Part shown: piece after piece, positions 39,338-47,697 of the stretch
Numbering within the stretch: the stretch's first letter is position 1
Layout: every line of letters begins with the position of its first letter
NCBI GenBank assembly: GCA_013297865.1
Contig: JAAFIP010000005.1
Location: 62,001 to 126,000, forward strand
DNA length: 64,000 bases
Reading direction: 5' to 3'
DNA from: Polaromonas sp.
GTDB lineage: Bacteria; Pseudomonadota; Gammaproteobacteria; Burkholderiales; Burkholderiaceae_C
The notes under the pieces: generated by a model
Database searches by the model: none
Told to the model about the DNA's origin: nothing
What the model saw: the letters and a program-made list of their open reading frames with translations, nothing else
Program-made: the position numbers and the translations under genes

Positions 39338-39406
39338 TTTTATATATCAAATCAGGCTGCAGGCCAATAGAATATCGCGGGAGCAGCTATTAAATAGATA
39401 GCAATT
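39338..39406 (+). repeat. Dispersed repeat, copy 4 (intergenic, between metH and M48 protease)
   Basis: Long copy: TTTATATATCAAATCAGGC leads into the core CCAATAGAATATCGCGGGAG and then CAGCTATTAAATAGATAGC. Left and right arms resemble copies 5 and 6. It lies between two convergent gene ends. Confidence 0.93.
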
Positions 39407-39415
39407 GTGTTGCCA

Positions 39416-40252
39416 TTATTTCTTGCCACTGGCACGCTGGTACAGCGGTTCCACCTTGGGCAGGTTCTTCTCGATGTCCTTGATGCGCGTAGGCCCGCTG
39501 GGGTGGGTGCTTAAAAACTGCGGCGGCGCACCTTTGCTGGCGGCGCCCATTTTCTGCCACAGGCTCACGCCGGCGCGCGGGTTATAGCCGGCGCGGGCCG
39601 CCAGCTCCATGCCCACCAGATCGGCTTCCGATTCATCCTCGCGGCCAAAGCGCAGCGTCAGCAGCTGCGCGCCCATGCCCATCACCTGCGAGCCTGCATT
39701 GCCCAGGCCCAGTGCCTGGCTCAGCACATTGGCCCCAATGCCTGTCGCGGCGTTTTTGCCCATGCGCTCGCGGGCATGCTCACGCAGGGCGTGTGCCACC
39801 TCATGGCCCATGATCATGGCCACTTCGTCGTCGGTCAGCTGCAACTGCTCCAGAATGCCGGTGTAGAAGGCGATCTTGCCGCCGGGCATGCAAAACGCGT
39901 TGATCTGTTTGCTGTTGAGCAGATTGACCTCCCACTTCCAGTCCTTGGCGCGGGGGTTCCACTCGTACGAGAAGGGGATGATTTTCTGGGCAATGGCGCG
40001 CAGCCGCACTACCTGGGGGTGGTTGTCTGGTGCAAGTGCCTGCTGGGCTGCCGCCTCCTGCAGCATCTTCTGGTACTGCTGGGTGGCCGCCTGCTCTACC
40101 TGCGCTGCAGGCACCAGCTTGGTGAAGGTAGAGTTCTTGCCCACTTCCACGCCTTCGCGTGCGAGGCTGACTGCTGGCGTCGCCATGAAGAGTACCGCGA
40201 GTGACCCGGCGATGGCGCGGGCACGCAAAGAGGTGAAGGTGTGAGTATGCAT
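39416..40252 (-). CDS. Exported M48-family metalloprotease
   Basis: 278 residues. Signal peptide about residues 1-30 (IAGSLAVLFMATPAVSLA), then an M48 zinc-protease domain with HEVAH (about 150-154) in MIMGHEVAHALREH and the third ligand in EDESEADLVGMELA. The C-terminal LSTHPSGPTRIKDIEK is typical. Related proteins degrade or quality-control outer-membrane proteins. ATG 40252 has GGGAAAG upstream; the longer frame reaching 40459 runs through a terminator hairpin and is not credible. Confidence 0.88.
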   Translation of the reverse strand: MHTHTFTSLRARAIAGSLAVLFMATPAVSLAREGVEVGKNSTFTKLVPAAQVEQAATQQYQKMLQEAAAQQALAPDNHPQVVRLRAIAQKIIPFSYEWNPRAKDWKWEVNLLNSKQINAFCMPGGKIAFYTGILEQLQLTDDEVAMIMGHEVAHALREHARERMGKNAATGIGANVLSQALGLGNAGSQVMGMGAQLLTLRFGREDESEADLVGMELAARAGYNPRAGVSLWQKMGAASKGAPPQFLSTHPSGPTRIKDIEKNLPKVEPLYQRASGKK

Positions 40253-40390
40253 ATGGGCTTTCCCAACAAACAATGGTTTTACATGGGCCTGAGGCCAGAG
40301 CGCTCGGGCAATAACGACAACGCCATTGTGCATGAACTGCGAGCTGGGCCACGCTGACATAACGCTGCTCGAGCCGATAGGGCGTACAGG

Positions 40391-40420
40391 CAAAAAAAAC
40401 GGCCACCCGAAGGTGGCCGT
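40391..40420 (-). terminator. Strong Rho-independent terminator
   Basis: Minus strand: 9-bp stem ACGGCCACC / GGTGGCCGT with a TTCG loop, followed by eight T. It lies 240 bases after the sensor-kinase stop and about 140 bases before the M48 protease start, so it isolates the protease from the upstream operon or ends a small RNA. Confidence 0.93.
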
Positions 40421-40519
40421 GTAAAAGTCCTCGAAAGGACGTCGTTGGGAGACTGACATGTTGCCTGCTCATCCAGGTCATGAATTGCTTTGCTTACTTT
40501 TGCATTAGGTGTGACAGCT
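40391..40519 (-). ncRNA. Candidate small RNA of about 130 nt
   Basis: On the minus strand a promoter-like pair TTCACA (40555-40550) - N18 - AATAAA (40531-40526) precedes a stretch that ends in two adjacent hairpins with UUCG-type loops: GTCC-TTTCGA-GGAC and the terminator at 40391-40420. No domain-bearing gene is read across it. The 406-base gap 40253-40659 holds this candidate plus a perfect dyad CATCCCC/GGGGATG at 40556-40575 just upstream of its -35 region. The alternative is that the hairpins just terminate the upstream kinase operon. A short frame starting MSVSQRRPF runs through it. Confidence 0.45.
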
Positions 40520-40659
40520 AATGGATTTATTGTGCAGGTAATCAGAGCGTGTGAACATCCCCAATTTGGGGGATGCAGTCTACATTTACACCACATTTTT
40601 CAGCTTATCGTGCGAAAGTTCACACTTGAATTTGCATCCCGGCGCAGGCTGTCCGCGTA

Positions 40660-41910
40660 TCAGCCTGCCAGCCTGGGAAGCCGCACCACAAAGCAGGCCC
40701 CGCCCCCGGGCCGGTCGTGGCATTGCACGGTGCCGCCATGGTTGTGGGCAATGGACTGCACCAAAGCCAGTCCCAGTCCCACGCCACCATCGCGCTCGCT
40801 GGCATGGCTGCTGCGGTAGAACGGCTCAAAAATGCGCTGCTGCTCTGCCTGAGGCACGCCAGGACCGCGATCACAGACTTCAATTTCCAGACTGGCCTGG
40901 CCTGCCAGCGGCTGTGCGCTTTCACGCAACACCATCTGCACCTCAGCGCCGCCATAGCGCTGCGCGTTGTCCAGCAAATTGCGCATCAGGCGACTGATCA
41001 GGCGCGGCACGGCGTGGGCGTGCAATGCGCTGGCTTCGCAGTGCAAAGGCACACCCAGCTTGGCGCACTCCTGCGCAGCCAGTGCAATCACATCGACCCT
41101 TTCCTTGTGGCCCATATCCACGCTGGTGCTGTGCCGGGCCGCGTCCAGGCGGCTGGCCAGCAAGATCTCTTCAATCAGGCTATCAAGCTCGCTGATGCTG
41201 CGTGCCAGCTCTTGCTTGAGTGCGGCGCTGGGTGTGGTGTCCATCAACTCCAGCCCCATGCGGATGCGCGCCAGCGGTGCCCGCAGCTCGTGTGAGGTGT
41301 TGGCCAGCAGGGATTTATGGGCCTGTACCAGGGTCTCAATATGGTCAGCTGCGGTATTGAAACGCTCGGCCAAAAACGCCACCTCATCGCGCCCCTGCAC
41401 CCTCACACGGCTGGCCAGGTCACCCGCGCCCCAGCGCTCCACACCGCGGCGCAGCCCCTCCAGGCGCAAGGTCAGGCGGCGCATCACAGGGTAGCTGCCC
41501 AGTGCCACCGCCAGCGCCACGATGCCAAATATCCACAGCAACACACTCGGATTGCGCTGCACATTGGCATCCAGCCAGCGCGGTGGTGCGCCCGATGGGG
41601 GGCCGCCGCTTTGGCCACGTCCGCGCGGCGGCATCTGGATCGACAGGACCTTGCCGTCAGGCATGCTGACCTGAAACTCCAGACCCTGGCCGGGCACGCG
41701 CACGGGACGGGCCGTGGCCTGCCCGATCACCTGGCCTGCGCTGTCACGCACAATCAGCTCGCGCGCAGGCTGCTCTGCCATGCGCTCGGCGCGGATGCGC
41801 TCGGTCTGTGCGCGCCACAGCCATCCAAAGCCCATGGTCAGTACCAGCACCGCTGCCGCAATGGCCAGCCAGATGCGCACATACAGGCGGTTGAAGAACG
41901 GTATTTGCAT
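40660..41910 (-). CDS. Sensor histidine kinase, CpxA/RstB-like
   Basis: 416 residues: TM1 about 10-32, a short periplasmic domain with a Pro/Gly-rich segment (PPRGRGQSGGPPSGAPP), TM2 about 122-142, HAMP, dimerisation His207 in ANTSHELRAPLARIRMG, N-box LMRNLLDNAQRYG and G-box GVGLGLALV. ATG 41910 (a TTG precedes it). Its gene normally would abut the response-regulator gene; here 71 bases including repeat copy 5 separate them. With the Spy/CpxP-like gene first, the operon is likely an envelope-stress system. Confidence 0.88.
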   Translation of the reverse strand: MQIPFFNRLYVRIWLAIAAAVLVLTMGFGWLWRAQTERIRAERMAEQPARELIVRDSAGQVIGQATARPVRVPGQGLEFQVSMPDGKVLSIQMPPRGRGQSGGPPSGAPPRWLDANVQRNPSVLLWIFGIVALAVALGSYPVMRRLTLRLEGLRRGVERWGAGDLASRVRVQGRDEVAFLAERFNTAADHIETLVQAHKSLLANTSHELRAPLARIRMGLELMDTTPSAALKQELARSISELDSLIEEILLASRLDAARHSTSVDMGHKERVDVIALAAQECAKLGVPLHCEASALHAHAVPRLISRLMRNLLDNAQRYGGAEVQMVLRESAQPLAGQASLEIEVCDRGPGVPQAEQQRIFEPFYRSSHASERDGGVGLGLALVQSIAHNHGGTVQCHDRPGGGACFVVRLPRLAG

Positions 41911-41919
41911 CAATTATTT

Positions 41920-41980
41920 ATATAAAACAAGCCGCCAGGCCAATAGAATATCGCGGGAGCAGCTATTAAAAGTATAGTAA
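41920..41980 (+). repeat. Dispersed repeat, copy 5 (between response regulator and kinase genes)
   Basis: TTATATAAAACAAGCCGCC leads into CAGGCCAATAGAATATCGCG and the rest of the core, then TATTAAAAGTATAGTAA. It nearly fills the intergenic space between the regulator stop (41982) and kinase start (41910). Confidence 0.92.
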
Positions 41981-41981
41981 A

Positions 41982-42683
41982 TCACTCTTGCTGCCGGGCA
42001 AAGACATAGCCCACACCACGCACCGTCACAATGCGCTGGGGCTCTTTGGGGTCGGCTTCGATGGCGGCGCGGATGCGGCCCATATGCACGTCGATGGAAC
42101 GGTCAAAGGCCTCCAGCTCGCGTCCTCGCACCGCCTCCATGATCTGCTCTCGCGTGAGCACGCGGCCTGCACGCTCGGCCATGGCCACCAGCAAGTCGAA
42201 CTGGTAAGACGTCAGCTCCACCGCCTGCCCCGCCAGCAGCACGGTGCGCGCATCGCGGTCAATCTCCAGGCTGCCAAAGGCCATGCGCCGGGTTGTGCTA
42301 CCCGCGCCTTCGCTGTGGCGGCGCAGAATGGCACGGATGCGCGCCAGCAGCTCGCGCGGCTCAAAAGGCTTGGCCAGGTAGTCGTCTGCGCCCAGCTCCA
42401 GGCCGATGATGCGGTCCATCGCATCGCCTTTGCCAGTCAGCATGAGCACAGGCACCCGTCCGGCCTCGCCCGGCATGGCGCGCAGGCGGCGGCACACCTC
42501 CAGGCCGTCCAGGCCCGGCATCATCAAATCCAGCACAATCAAGTCTGGCAACTGCGTGCTGAGCATCTGCAGGCCCGCCGTGCCATCCATGGCATGGGCA
42601 AACTCAAAGCTGTTGGCACGCATATAGTCGCCCACCATGGCGGCCAGGCGCGCATCATCTTCGATCATCAGGAGCTTTTGCAT
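41982..42683 (-). CDS. OmpR-family response regulator, CpxR/RstA-like
   Basis: 233 residues. Receiver with ED at 8-9, phosphoacceptor D52 (VLDLMMPG), Lys in AKPFEPREL; C-terminal winged helix with RVLTREQIMEAVRG and FDRSIDVHMGRIRAAIE. It probably regulates the Spy/CpxP-like gene upstream, where a GTAAA-N5-GTAAA box is found. Starts 39 bases after that gene. Confidence 0.92.
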   Translation of the reverse strand: MQKLLMIEDDARLAAMVGDYMRANSFEFAHAMDGTAGLQMLSTQLPDLIVLDLMMPGLDGLEVCRRLRAMPGEAGRVPVLMLTGKGDAMDRIIGLELGADDYLAKPFEPRELLARIRAILRRHSEGAGSTTRRMAFGSLEIDRDARTVLLAGQAVELTSYQFDLLVAMAERAGRVLTREQIMEAVRGRELEAFDRSIDVHMGRIRAAIEADPKEPQRIVTVRGVGYVFARQQE

Positions 42684-42722
42684 AAGCAGATGGTAACGCC
42701 GTCATGGCGTGCAGTCTATTGT

Positions 42723-43226
42723 CTATCCCCAAGGACTCATGCCCATGCCCATACCGCTGCCAGGCTGTCCGCGGCGCTCACCGCGCTGCTGCATCAGCTG
42801 CGCCAGCTTGCTGCGCTGCGCCGGTGTCAGCACATCCGCCACATCGGTCTGGTGTTGCAGCCTGCGCTTGCTCAGAGTGTCAGACAGGGCCGACTGCTGC
42901 GCGCGCAGCCGCTCCAGCGCTGCGCGGTCCACCACGGGCGCGGCCAGCAACTGCGTGGCCTGCTGGTGCGCCGCCCTGTGCTGCTCGCGCAGCGGCTGCA
43001 TGTCAGCTGCAGCGGCCTGCGCCAGCTTAGTGAGCCGGTCTTTTTGTTCGGCTGTGGCGTCCACCAGCAGCGCCAGGCGGTTGACCCGCATCTCCACGCC
43101 CCGGGCCATGCGCTCTGGCGGCAGGCTGCCGGTCTGTGCGGCCGCGCCCATGCTGGCAACCACCCCCACGAGTAGCGCTGACAGTGCGCGCCATGCTATA
43201 CCGCGCGAAGTCCATAAACTGTACAT
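42723..43226 (-). CDS. Spy/CpxP-family periplasmic protein
   Basis: 167 residues with a signal peptide (ALSALLVGVVASMGAAAQ) and an all-helical body ending in VLTPAQRSKLAQL, the LTxxQ motif of Spy and CpxP. Such proteins are periplasmic chaperones or inhibitors of the CpxA sensor. First gene of an operon with the response regulator and kinase, hence a probable feedback element. C-terminus Gly/Met-rich. Confidence 0.85.
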   Translation of the reverse strand: MYSLWTSRGIAWRALSALLVGVVASMGAAAQTGSLPPERMARGVEMRVNRLALLVDATAEQKDRLTKLAQAAAADMQPLREQHRAAHQQATQLLAAPVVDRAALERLRAQQSALSDTLSKRRLQHQTDVADVLTPAQRSKLAQLMQQRGERRGQPGSGMGMGMSPWG

Positions 43227-43293
43227 ACTGTTCTTTCAGTGTTTCAATACGCTGTACTTTGACCACCCAAGCCCACACTGCGATGAAGCACTG

Positions 43294-43308
43294 GTAAAGT
43301 TAAGTAAA
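43294..43308 (+). promoter_or_regulatory. CpxR-like box
   Basis: GTAAA-GTTAA-GTAAA, the direct-repeat pattern reported for CpxR sites. It lies 68-82 bases upstream of the Spy/CpxP-like gene and touches the start of the divergent acyl-CoA synthetase gene, so binding could activate one and hinder the other. Confidence 0.6.
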
Positions 43309-44846
43309 TGCAAGTGACACCCTGGTTTTCCACACTGGACCTACACGGCCTGCTACGCCACCACGCAGCGCGCACGCCCCACGCTGTGGCGCTGCGTTTT
43401 GAAGGCCACGACACTTCCTATGCCCAGCTGGCCGACCAGGCCGAGGCACTGGCTGCCTATCTGCAGGCGCAGCAGGTGCAGGCCGGCGACCGCGTGGCCT
43501 ACCTGGGCTTGAACCATCCGCTGCAAATTGCCTTGCTGTTTGCCGCAGCGCGGCTGGGCGCGCTGCTGGTGCCGCTGAACTTCCGGCTGGCCGCCCAGGA
43601 ATGGGACACCGTGCTCACAGACTGCGGCCCCCGCCTAGTGCTGAGCGATGCCCATTGGTACGAAGCGGCCAGTGCTTTGGCGCGCAGGGCAGGCATCGGC
43701 CATGCACAGATTGAGCACGTCTGCCAGGGCGCGGCGCTGCCTGCAGGTGCTGCCCTGCCTGCTTTGACGGACCGCAAGAGCGATGCCTGCCTGTTGGTCT
43801 ATACCTCTGGCACCACCGGCCGCCCCAAGGCTGCCGTGCACACCCAGGCCAATCTGCTGGCCAATATGGCATTGGCAGCGCACACGATGGGCCTGCACGC
43901 AGCAGACACCGTGGTCACGGTGCTGCCCCTGTTCCATGTGGGGGGCCTGTGCATCCAGACATTGCCCGCCCTGTACGCTGGCGCACGCGTGCTGCTGCAT
44001 GCGCGCTTTGACCCTGCAGCCTTTTTCGACTGCCTAGCCCAGGACCGCCCCAGCCTGACCCTGCAAGTGCCCGCCACGCTGCGCGCCTTGGTCGAGCATC
44101 CGCAGTGGCCGCAGGCCGACCTGTCGAGTCTGCGCGCTGTCTGGGCAGGCTCTTCGGTGCTACCGGCGCACTGGGTGGCCGCCTTCCATGCGCGCGGTGT
44201 GCCAGCCTGCAATGTCTATGGCAGCACCGAAACAGGGCCTTTTTCTATTGCACTGCCTCCCGAGCAGGCTCGCTCGCATGCGGGCAGCTGTGGCTGGCCT
44301 GCGCAGACCCAGGGCGCGCTGGTGCAGGCCCGCCTGCACCAAGTGCAAGGCAGTGGCGAAGAAGCAGTGGGCGAGCTGTACATTCGCGGCCCCAATGTCG
44401 CCCAGACCTACTGGCCTGATCAGCGGGCCGTCGATGACGAGGGCTATTTTCATACCGGCGATCTGGCGCGCTGCGCCGCAGACGGCAGCTACACCATCGT
44501 GGGCCGCGCCAAGGACATGCTGATCTCTGGCGGTGAAAACATCTATCCTGCCGAGATCGAAAACCTGCTGGCAGAGCATCCGCTGGTGGCCGAATGTGCC
44601 GTGATTGGCCTGCCTGATCCGCAGTGGGGCGAGATTGCGGTGGCCTGTGTGGTGGCGCGCGACGCCGCAGCAGACCCTGAGACCGTCTGCACCACACTGC
44701 AGGCCTTTGTACAACCCCGCATTGCGCGCTACAAACAGCCCCGGCGCTGGCTGGTGATGGCTAGCCTGCCCAAAACCGCACTGGGCAAAGTGCAAAAGCA
44801 GCCGCTGCAGGCCTTGGCGCAGGCAGCATTAGTGCCCACACCTTAA
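43308..44846 (+). CDS. AMP-dependent acyl-CoA synthetase/ligase
   Basis: 512 residues of the ANL superfamily: AMP-binding motif YTSGTTGRPKAAVH (about 165-178), VYGSTETG motif, YFHTGDLARCAADGSY, and C-terminal domain with GRAKDMLISGGENIYPAEIE and the catalytic Lys in ALGKVQKQ. It activates a carboxylic acid to its CoA thioester; the acid is unknown, medium-chain or aromatic being plausible. Divergent from the Spy/CpxP operon; its end overlaps the convergent glutathione peroxidase gene by four bases. Confidence 0.9.
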   Translation: MQVTPWFSTLDLHGLLRHHAARTPHAVALRFEGHDTSYAQLADQAEALAAYLQAQQVQAGDRVAYLGLNHPLQIALLFAAARLGALLVPLNFRLAAQEWDTVLTDCGPRLVLSDAHWYEAASALARRAGIGHAQIEHVCQGAALPAGAALPALTDRKSDACLLVYTSGTTGRPKAAVHTQANLLANMALAAHTMGLHAADTVVTVLPLFHVGGLCIQTLPALYAGARVLLHARFDPAAFFDCLAQDRPSLTLQVPATLRALVEHPQWPQADLSSLRAVWAGSSVLPAHWVAAFHARGVPACNVYGSTETGPFSIALPPEQARSHAGSCGWPAQTQGALVQARLHQVQGSGEEAVGELYIRGPNVAQTYWPDQRAVDDEGYFHTGDLARCAADGSYTIVGRAKDMLISGGENIYPAEIENLLAEHPLVAECAVIGLPDPQWGEIAVACVVARDAAADPETVCTTLQAFVQPRIARYKQPRRWLVMASLPKTALGKVQKQPLQALAQAALVPTP

Positions 44847-45331
44847 GTGGCCAGGGCAGCTTCAATATCCTTGGCCATGCTCTGCGGCGCGTCTTGCGGC
44901 GCATACCGCTTGATCACCTGGCCGTCTTTGCCCACCAGAAACTTGGTGAAATTCCATTTGATGGCTTTGCTACCCATCAGGCCTGGCGCCTCAGCACACA
45001 GCCACTGGAACAGCGGCATCGCCTGAGGTCCGTTCACATCCACTTTGGCCATCATGGGGAAACTCACGCCATAGTTGAGCTGGCAAAAACTGGATATCTC
45101 CGCATTGCTCCCGGGGTCCTGGTTGCCAAACTGGTTACACGGAAAGCCCAGCACTACCAAACCCTTTGCGCCGTATTCCTTGTGCAAGGTCTCCAGGCCA
45201 GCAAACTGGGGGGTAAAACCACAGGCACTGGCGGTGTTGACGATCAGCATGGCCTTGCCGCGAAACTTCTTCAAAGCCACGCTGCGGCCTGCGGTGTCCA
45301 GAGCGTCGAAATCGTAAATAGAGGAGTTCAT
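44843..45331 (-). CDS. Glutathione peroxidase family protein (Cys type)
   Basis: 162 residues, thioredoxin fold. Active-site Cys37 is in NTASACGFTPQF; the Gln and Trp partners lie in GFPCNQFGNQDPG and KWNFTKFLV. It reduces hydrogen or lipid peroxides, often with thioredoxin rather than glutathione in bacteria. ATG 45331 gives the standard N-terminus; a longer frame adds 13 residues without support. Confidence 0.92.
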   Translation of the reverse strand: MNSSIYDFDALDTAGRSVALKKFRGKAMLIVNTASACGFTPQFAGLETLHKEYGAKGLVVLGFPCNQFGNQDPGSNAEISSFCQLNYGVSFPMMAKVDVNGPQAMPLFQWLCAEAPGLMGSKAIKWNFTKFLVGKDGQVIKRYAPQDAPQSMAKDIEAALAT

Positions 45332-45459
45332 GCGGCATGGTAGCGGAAAGTCTGCCCGCTTGCCCGACACGGAACCAGCAACGATTGTTGTTTTTTATAA
45401 CCAAATGGCTGGAATTAGCACGCTAGTGACATTCCTGTGAGGGTCTGAACCCGTCTGGA

Positions 45460-45488
45460 TTGCTTCACGGGGCTGCAATGCTTAGAAT
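45460..45488 (+). promoter_or_regulatory. Putative sigma-70 promoter of the pil chemosensory operon
   Basis: TTGCTT (45460-45465), a 17-base spacer and TAGAAT (45483-45488), about 110 bases upstream of the first gene. The -10 matches consensus at five of six positions. The whole 230-base gap 45371-45600 is AT-richer than its surroundings and contains no supported gene. Confidence 0.5.
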
Positions 45489-45600
45489 GCAGTAAATACA
45501 ATATGTTAGAAATTAAACCTTTAGTAGACAGCGTGCACGCAGTTCAGCGGGTTCGCTGATAACATGCTTTTTCCTATTGCAACGACTGCAAAGGCTCGTA

Positions 45601-46674
45601 ATGAGTAATCCTCACAAAATAGCGTTGATTGGTTTTTCATCCTTTGAAAGAGCGACTTTTGAGTCGTTCTTCCGTCTGGCTGCGCGCCGCCCACCAGGCT
45701 ACATCCTGGTCACCGACGCTGCGCAGGCCAACCTGGCGGTTGTCAACGCCGATGACCCTGCCACGCTCAAGGCCGCAGTAGACAACAAGCCCTGCGCTCA
45801 CGTGATGCTGATCGGCAACAGCGATGGCGGCACGGGCTGGGCTTTGCAAAAACGCCCGCTCAATCTGATGAAGGTGTTGACCAACGTAGAGCAGTTGCTC
45901 ACACCAGGTGGTGCCCAGGCAGCCGCGGTCCCTGCAAGTGCGCCTGCCAGGCCGGCAGCCCCAATGGCCAGCGCGGGTGCGGCACGCCCTGCCGCACCGC
46001 CAGAGCGTCCTTCGCTGGCTTCAGCACCTGCTGCCAGCCCGATCAGACCTGTGCCAGCTGCCGTGGCGCCCATCCGCCCCGCGGCCCCGACAGCTGTGCC
46101 CGCAAGTGCGGCAGCCTCTCCCCGGCGCAACGATGTGCGCCTGGGCGTGGGTGATTTCACCAACAGCCGCGCCGATGGCCCGATCGTCGGCGGTCTGACC
46201 AAGCCCAGCGCACTGGAAGAAGATGCCAACGTAGACCATATTCTGGTGGTCGATGACAGCGATATTGCGCTGAAATTCATGCGCAACCGCCTCACCCGTT
46301 TTGGCTTTAGAACCGATCTTGTCAACTCTGGCGAAGAGGCTTTGGGCCGCTTGAGCGCACGCCCCTACAAATTCGTATTTCTGGATGTGATGATGGAAGG
46401 TCTGGACGGTTACCAGACCTGCCGCGCCATCAAGCAGCGTAAATACACCGAAGGCAAACCGCCTGTGGTCGTCATGCTCACCAGCCGCGGCGGCACCATC
46501 GACAAAATCCGTGGCACTCTGGCCGGCTGTGATGCCTACCTCACCAAACCACTCAATGAGCGCGACCTGATTGCCGTGCTGGCCAAACATGACCGCACTG
46601 TCGCACGCGGTTTTCAGGCCACCAATTTCGGCGCCAGTGCCAAATCAGGTTTTGGCAACGTATCCAACCGATAA
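45601..46674 (+). CDS. Large response regulator at the PilG position
   Basis: 357 residues, far longer than classical PilG (about 135). Domains: an N-terminal receiver-like or unknown alpha/beta domain (about 1-105, IALIGFSSFERATFESFF), a 90-residue Ala/Pro-rich linker, then a canonical receiver domain (about 210-335) with VVDDSD, phosphoacceptor in FLDVMMEG and Lys in TKPLNE. Start ATG 45601. It heads the operon of pilH, pilI, pilJ and a CheA-like kinase, so it should control type IV pilus extension. Confidence 0.82.
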   Translation: MSNPHKIALIGFSSFERATFESFFRLAARRPPGYILVTDAAQANLAVVNADDPATLKAAVDNKPCAHVMLIGNSDGGTGWALQKRPLNLMKVLTNVEQLLTPGGAQAAAVPASAPARPAAPMASAGAARPAAPPERPSLASAPAASPIRPVPAAVAPIRPAAPTAVPASAAASPRRNDVRLGVGDFTNSRADGPIVGGLTKPSALEEDANVDHILVVDDSDIALKFMRNRLTRFGFRTDLVNSGEEALGRLSARPYKFVFLDVMMEGLDGYQTCRAIKQRKYTEGKPPVVVMLTSRGGTIDKIRGTLAGCDAYLTKPLNERDLIAVLAKHDRTVARGFQATNFGASAKSGFGNVSNR

Positions 46675-46753
46675 TTTTCGAGACGGACCTTCAGGCCCGC
46701 ATACCCCTTTCCCGTCGTAGTTTTGTCAAGTAGTTAAGAGAAGTGAGATTGTT

Positions 46754-47101
46754 ATGAAAAAAGTACTGGTCGTAGATGATGCACCCGTTGATGCACAGAA
46801 TTTGCAACGCATCTTCTCCGATGCGGGTTGGGTCGTGGTATCTGCCAGCTCTGGCGCCGAAGCGGTCAGCAAGGCCAAGGCCGAGACCCCGGACCTGATC
46901 ATGATGGATGTGAACATGCCTGGCCTGGACGGCTTTTCCGCCACGCGCCAGCTCATGCAAGACCCCAGCACCAAGGGCATCCCTGTGGTGTTTGTCACCT
47001 CCAAGGATCAAAAGGCGGATCGCGTGTTTGCCCAGATGCTGGGTGCCAAAGGCTATGTCACCAAGCCCTACACGACCGACCAAATTCTCGGCACGATCTA
47101 A
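46754..47101 (+). CDS. pilH: Twitching-motility response regulator PilH
   Basis: 115-residue stand-alone receiver: VVDDAP, phosphoacceptor in LIMMDVNMPG, Lys in VTKPYTT. In Pseudomonas PilH opposes PilG, aiding pilus retraction and draining phosphate from the kinase. Second gene of the operon, 79 bases after the first. Confidence 0.85.
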   Translation: MKKVLVVDDAPVDAQNLQRIFSDAGWVVVSASSGAEAVSKAKAETPDLIMMDVNMPGLDGFSATRQLMQDPSTKGIPVVFVTSKDQKADRVFAQMLGAKGYVTKPYTTDQILGTI

Positions 47102-47153
47102 GCGGCATGCAGCCTGGCTTGGATAAACCCGCCCATCTCTCAACTGACAGCGA

Positions 47154-47621
47154 TTGCCCACTTTGAAGCTTGCACAAGGTATTGTTTGCGGTTCCTGGGC
47201 GCTTGCACTGTCATTTGACTGGGCACGCCAGATTGTCGAAGAGTTTGAGGCCACGGCGGTTCCCAAGTCACCGACCTGGCTGGTAGGCGCCGCCAACGTA
47301 GAGGGCAACATACTGCCTGTAGTTGACCTGGCAATTTATTTCAGCCCCACCACAGCCAACCTCAGCGTATCTCCGCATCAGCGTCTGCTGGTGGGTGGTC
47401 TGAATGCGGCGGGCTCTGACGATGCCATCGCGTTGATATTCAACGGCCTGCCCCAGCAGCTCAATTACGACGCACAGCCACTGACTTATGCAGGTGCGCT
47501 GCCGCCCAAATTGCGCGAAGTCTGCGACGCTGTCGCCAGCGATGCCACCGGGCGCAATTTTCTGGAAATCAACGTAGACAAGCTCATGGCAGCCCTGGCC
47601 GATGAACTGTCGCTGTTATAA
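47154..47621 (+). CDS. pilI: CheW-like adaptor PilI
   Basis: 155 residues resembling CheW: WLVGAANVEGNILPVVDLA is the conserved block. It couples the receptor PilJ to the CheA-like kinase. No ATG or GTG is available: an in-frame stop lies at 47145, so translation must begin at TTG 47154 or TTG 47163, without a visible Shine-Dalgarno. Rare start use may keep the adaptor level low. Confidence 0.82.
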   Translation: MPTLKLAQGIVCGSWALALSFDWARQIVEEFEATAVPKSPTWLVGAANVEGNILPVVDLAIYFSPTTANLSVSPHQRLLVGGLNAAGSDDAIALIFNGLPQQLNYDAQPLTYAGALPPKLREVCDAVASDATGRNFLEINVDKLMAALADELSLL

Positions 47622-47697
47622 GCCCCCATTTGTAAACCAGCGCATAGCACAGCTGACTGTGCAGCATGCGCAGTCAAGAAGACGAACGGAGTAAACC

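Noticed and set aside
39416-40459. Extended start for the M48 protease at 40459
   Set aside because: The extension reads through a strong terminator hairpin and U-run and places the signal peptide at residue 75; ATG 40252 is clearly better.
45503-45559. 18-codon ORF upstream of the pil operon
   Set aside because: Too short, no ribosome-binding site, within a likely 5' leader.
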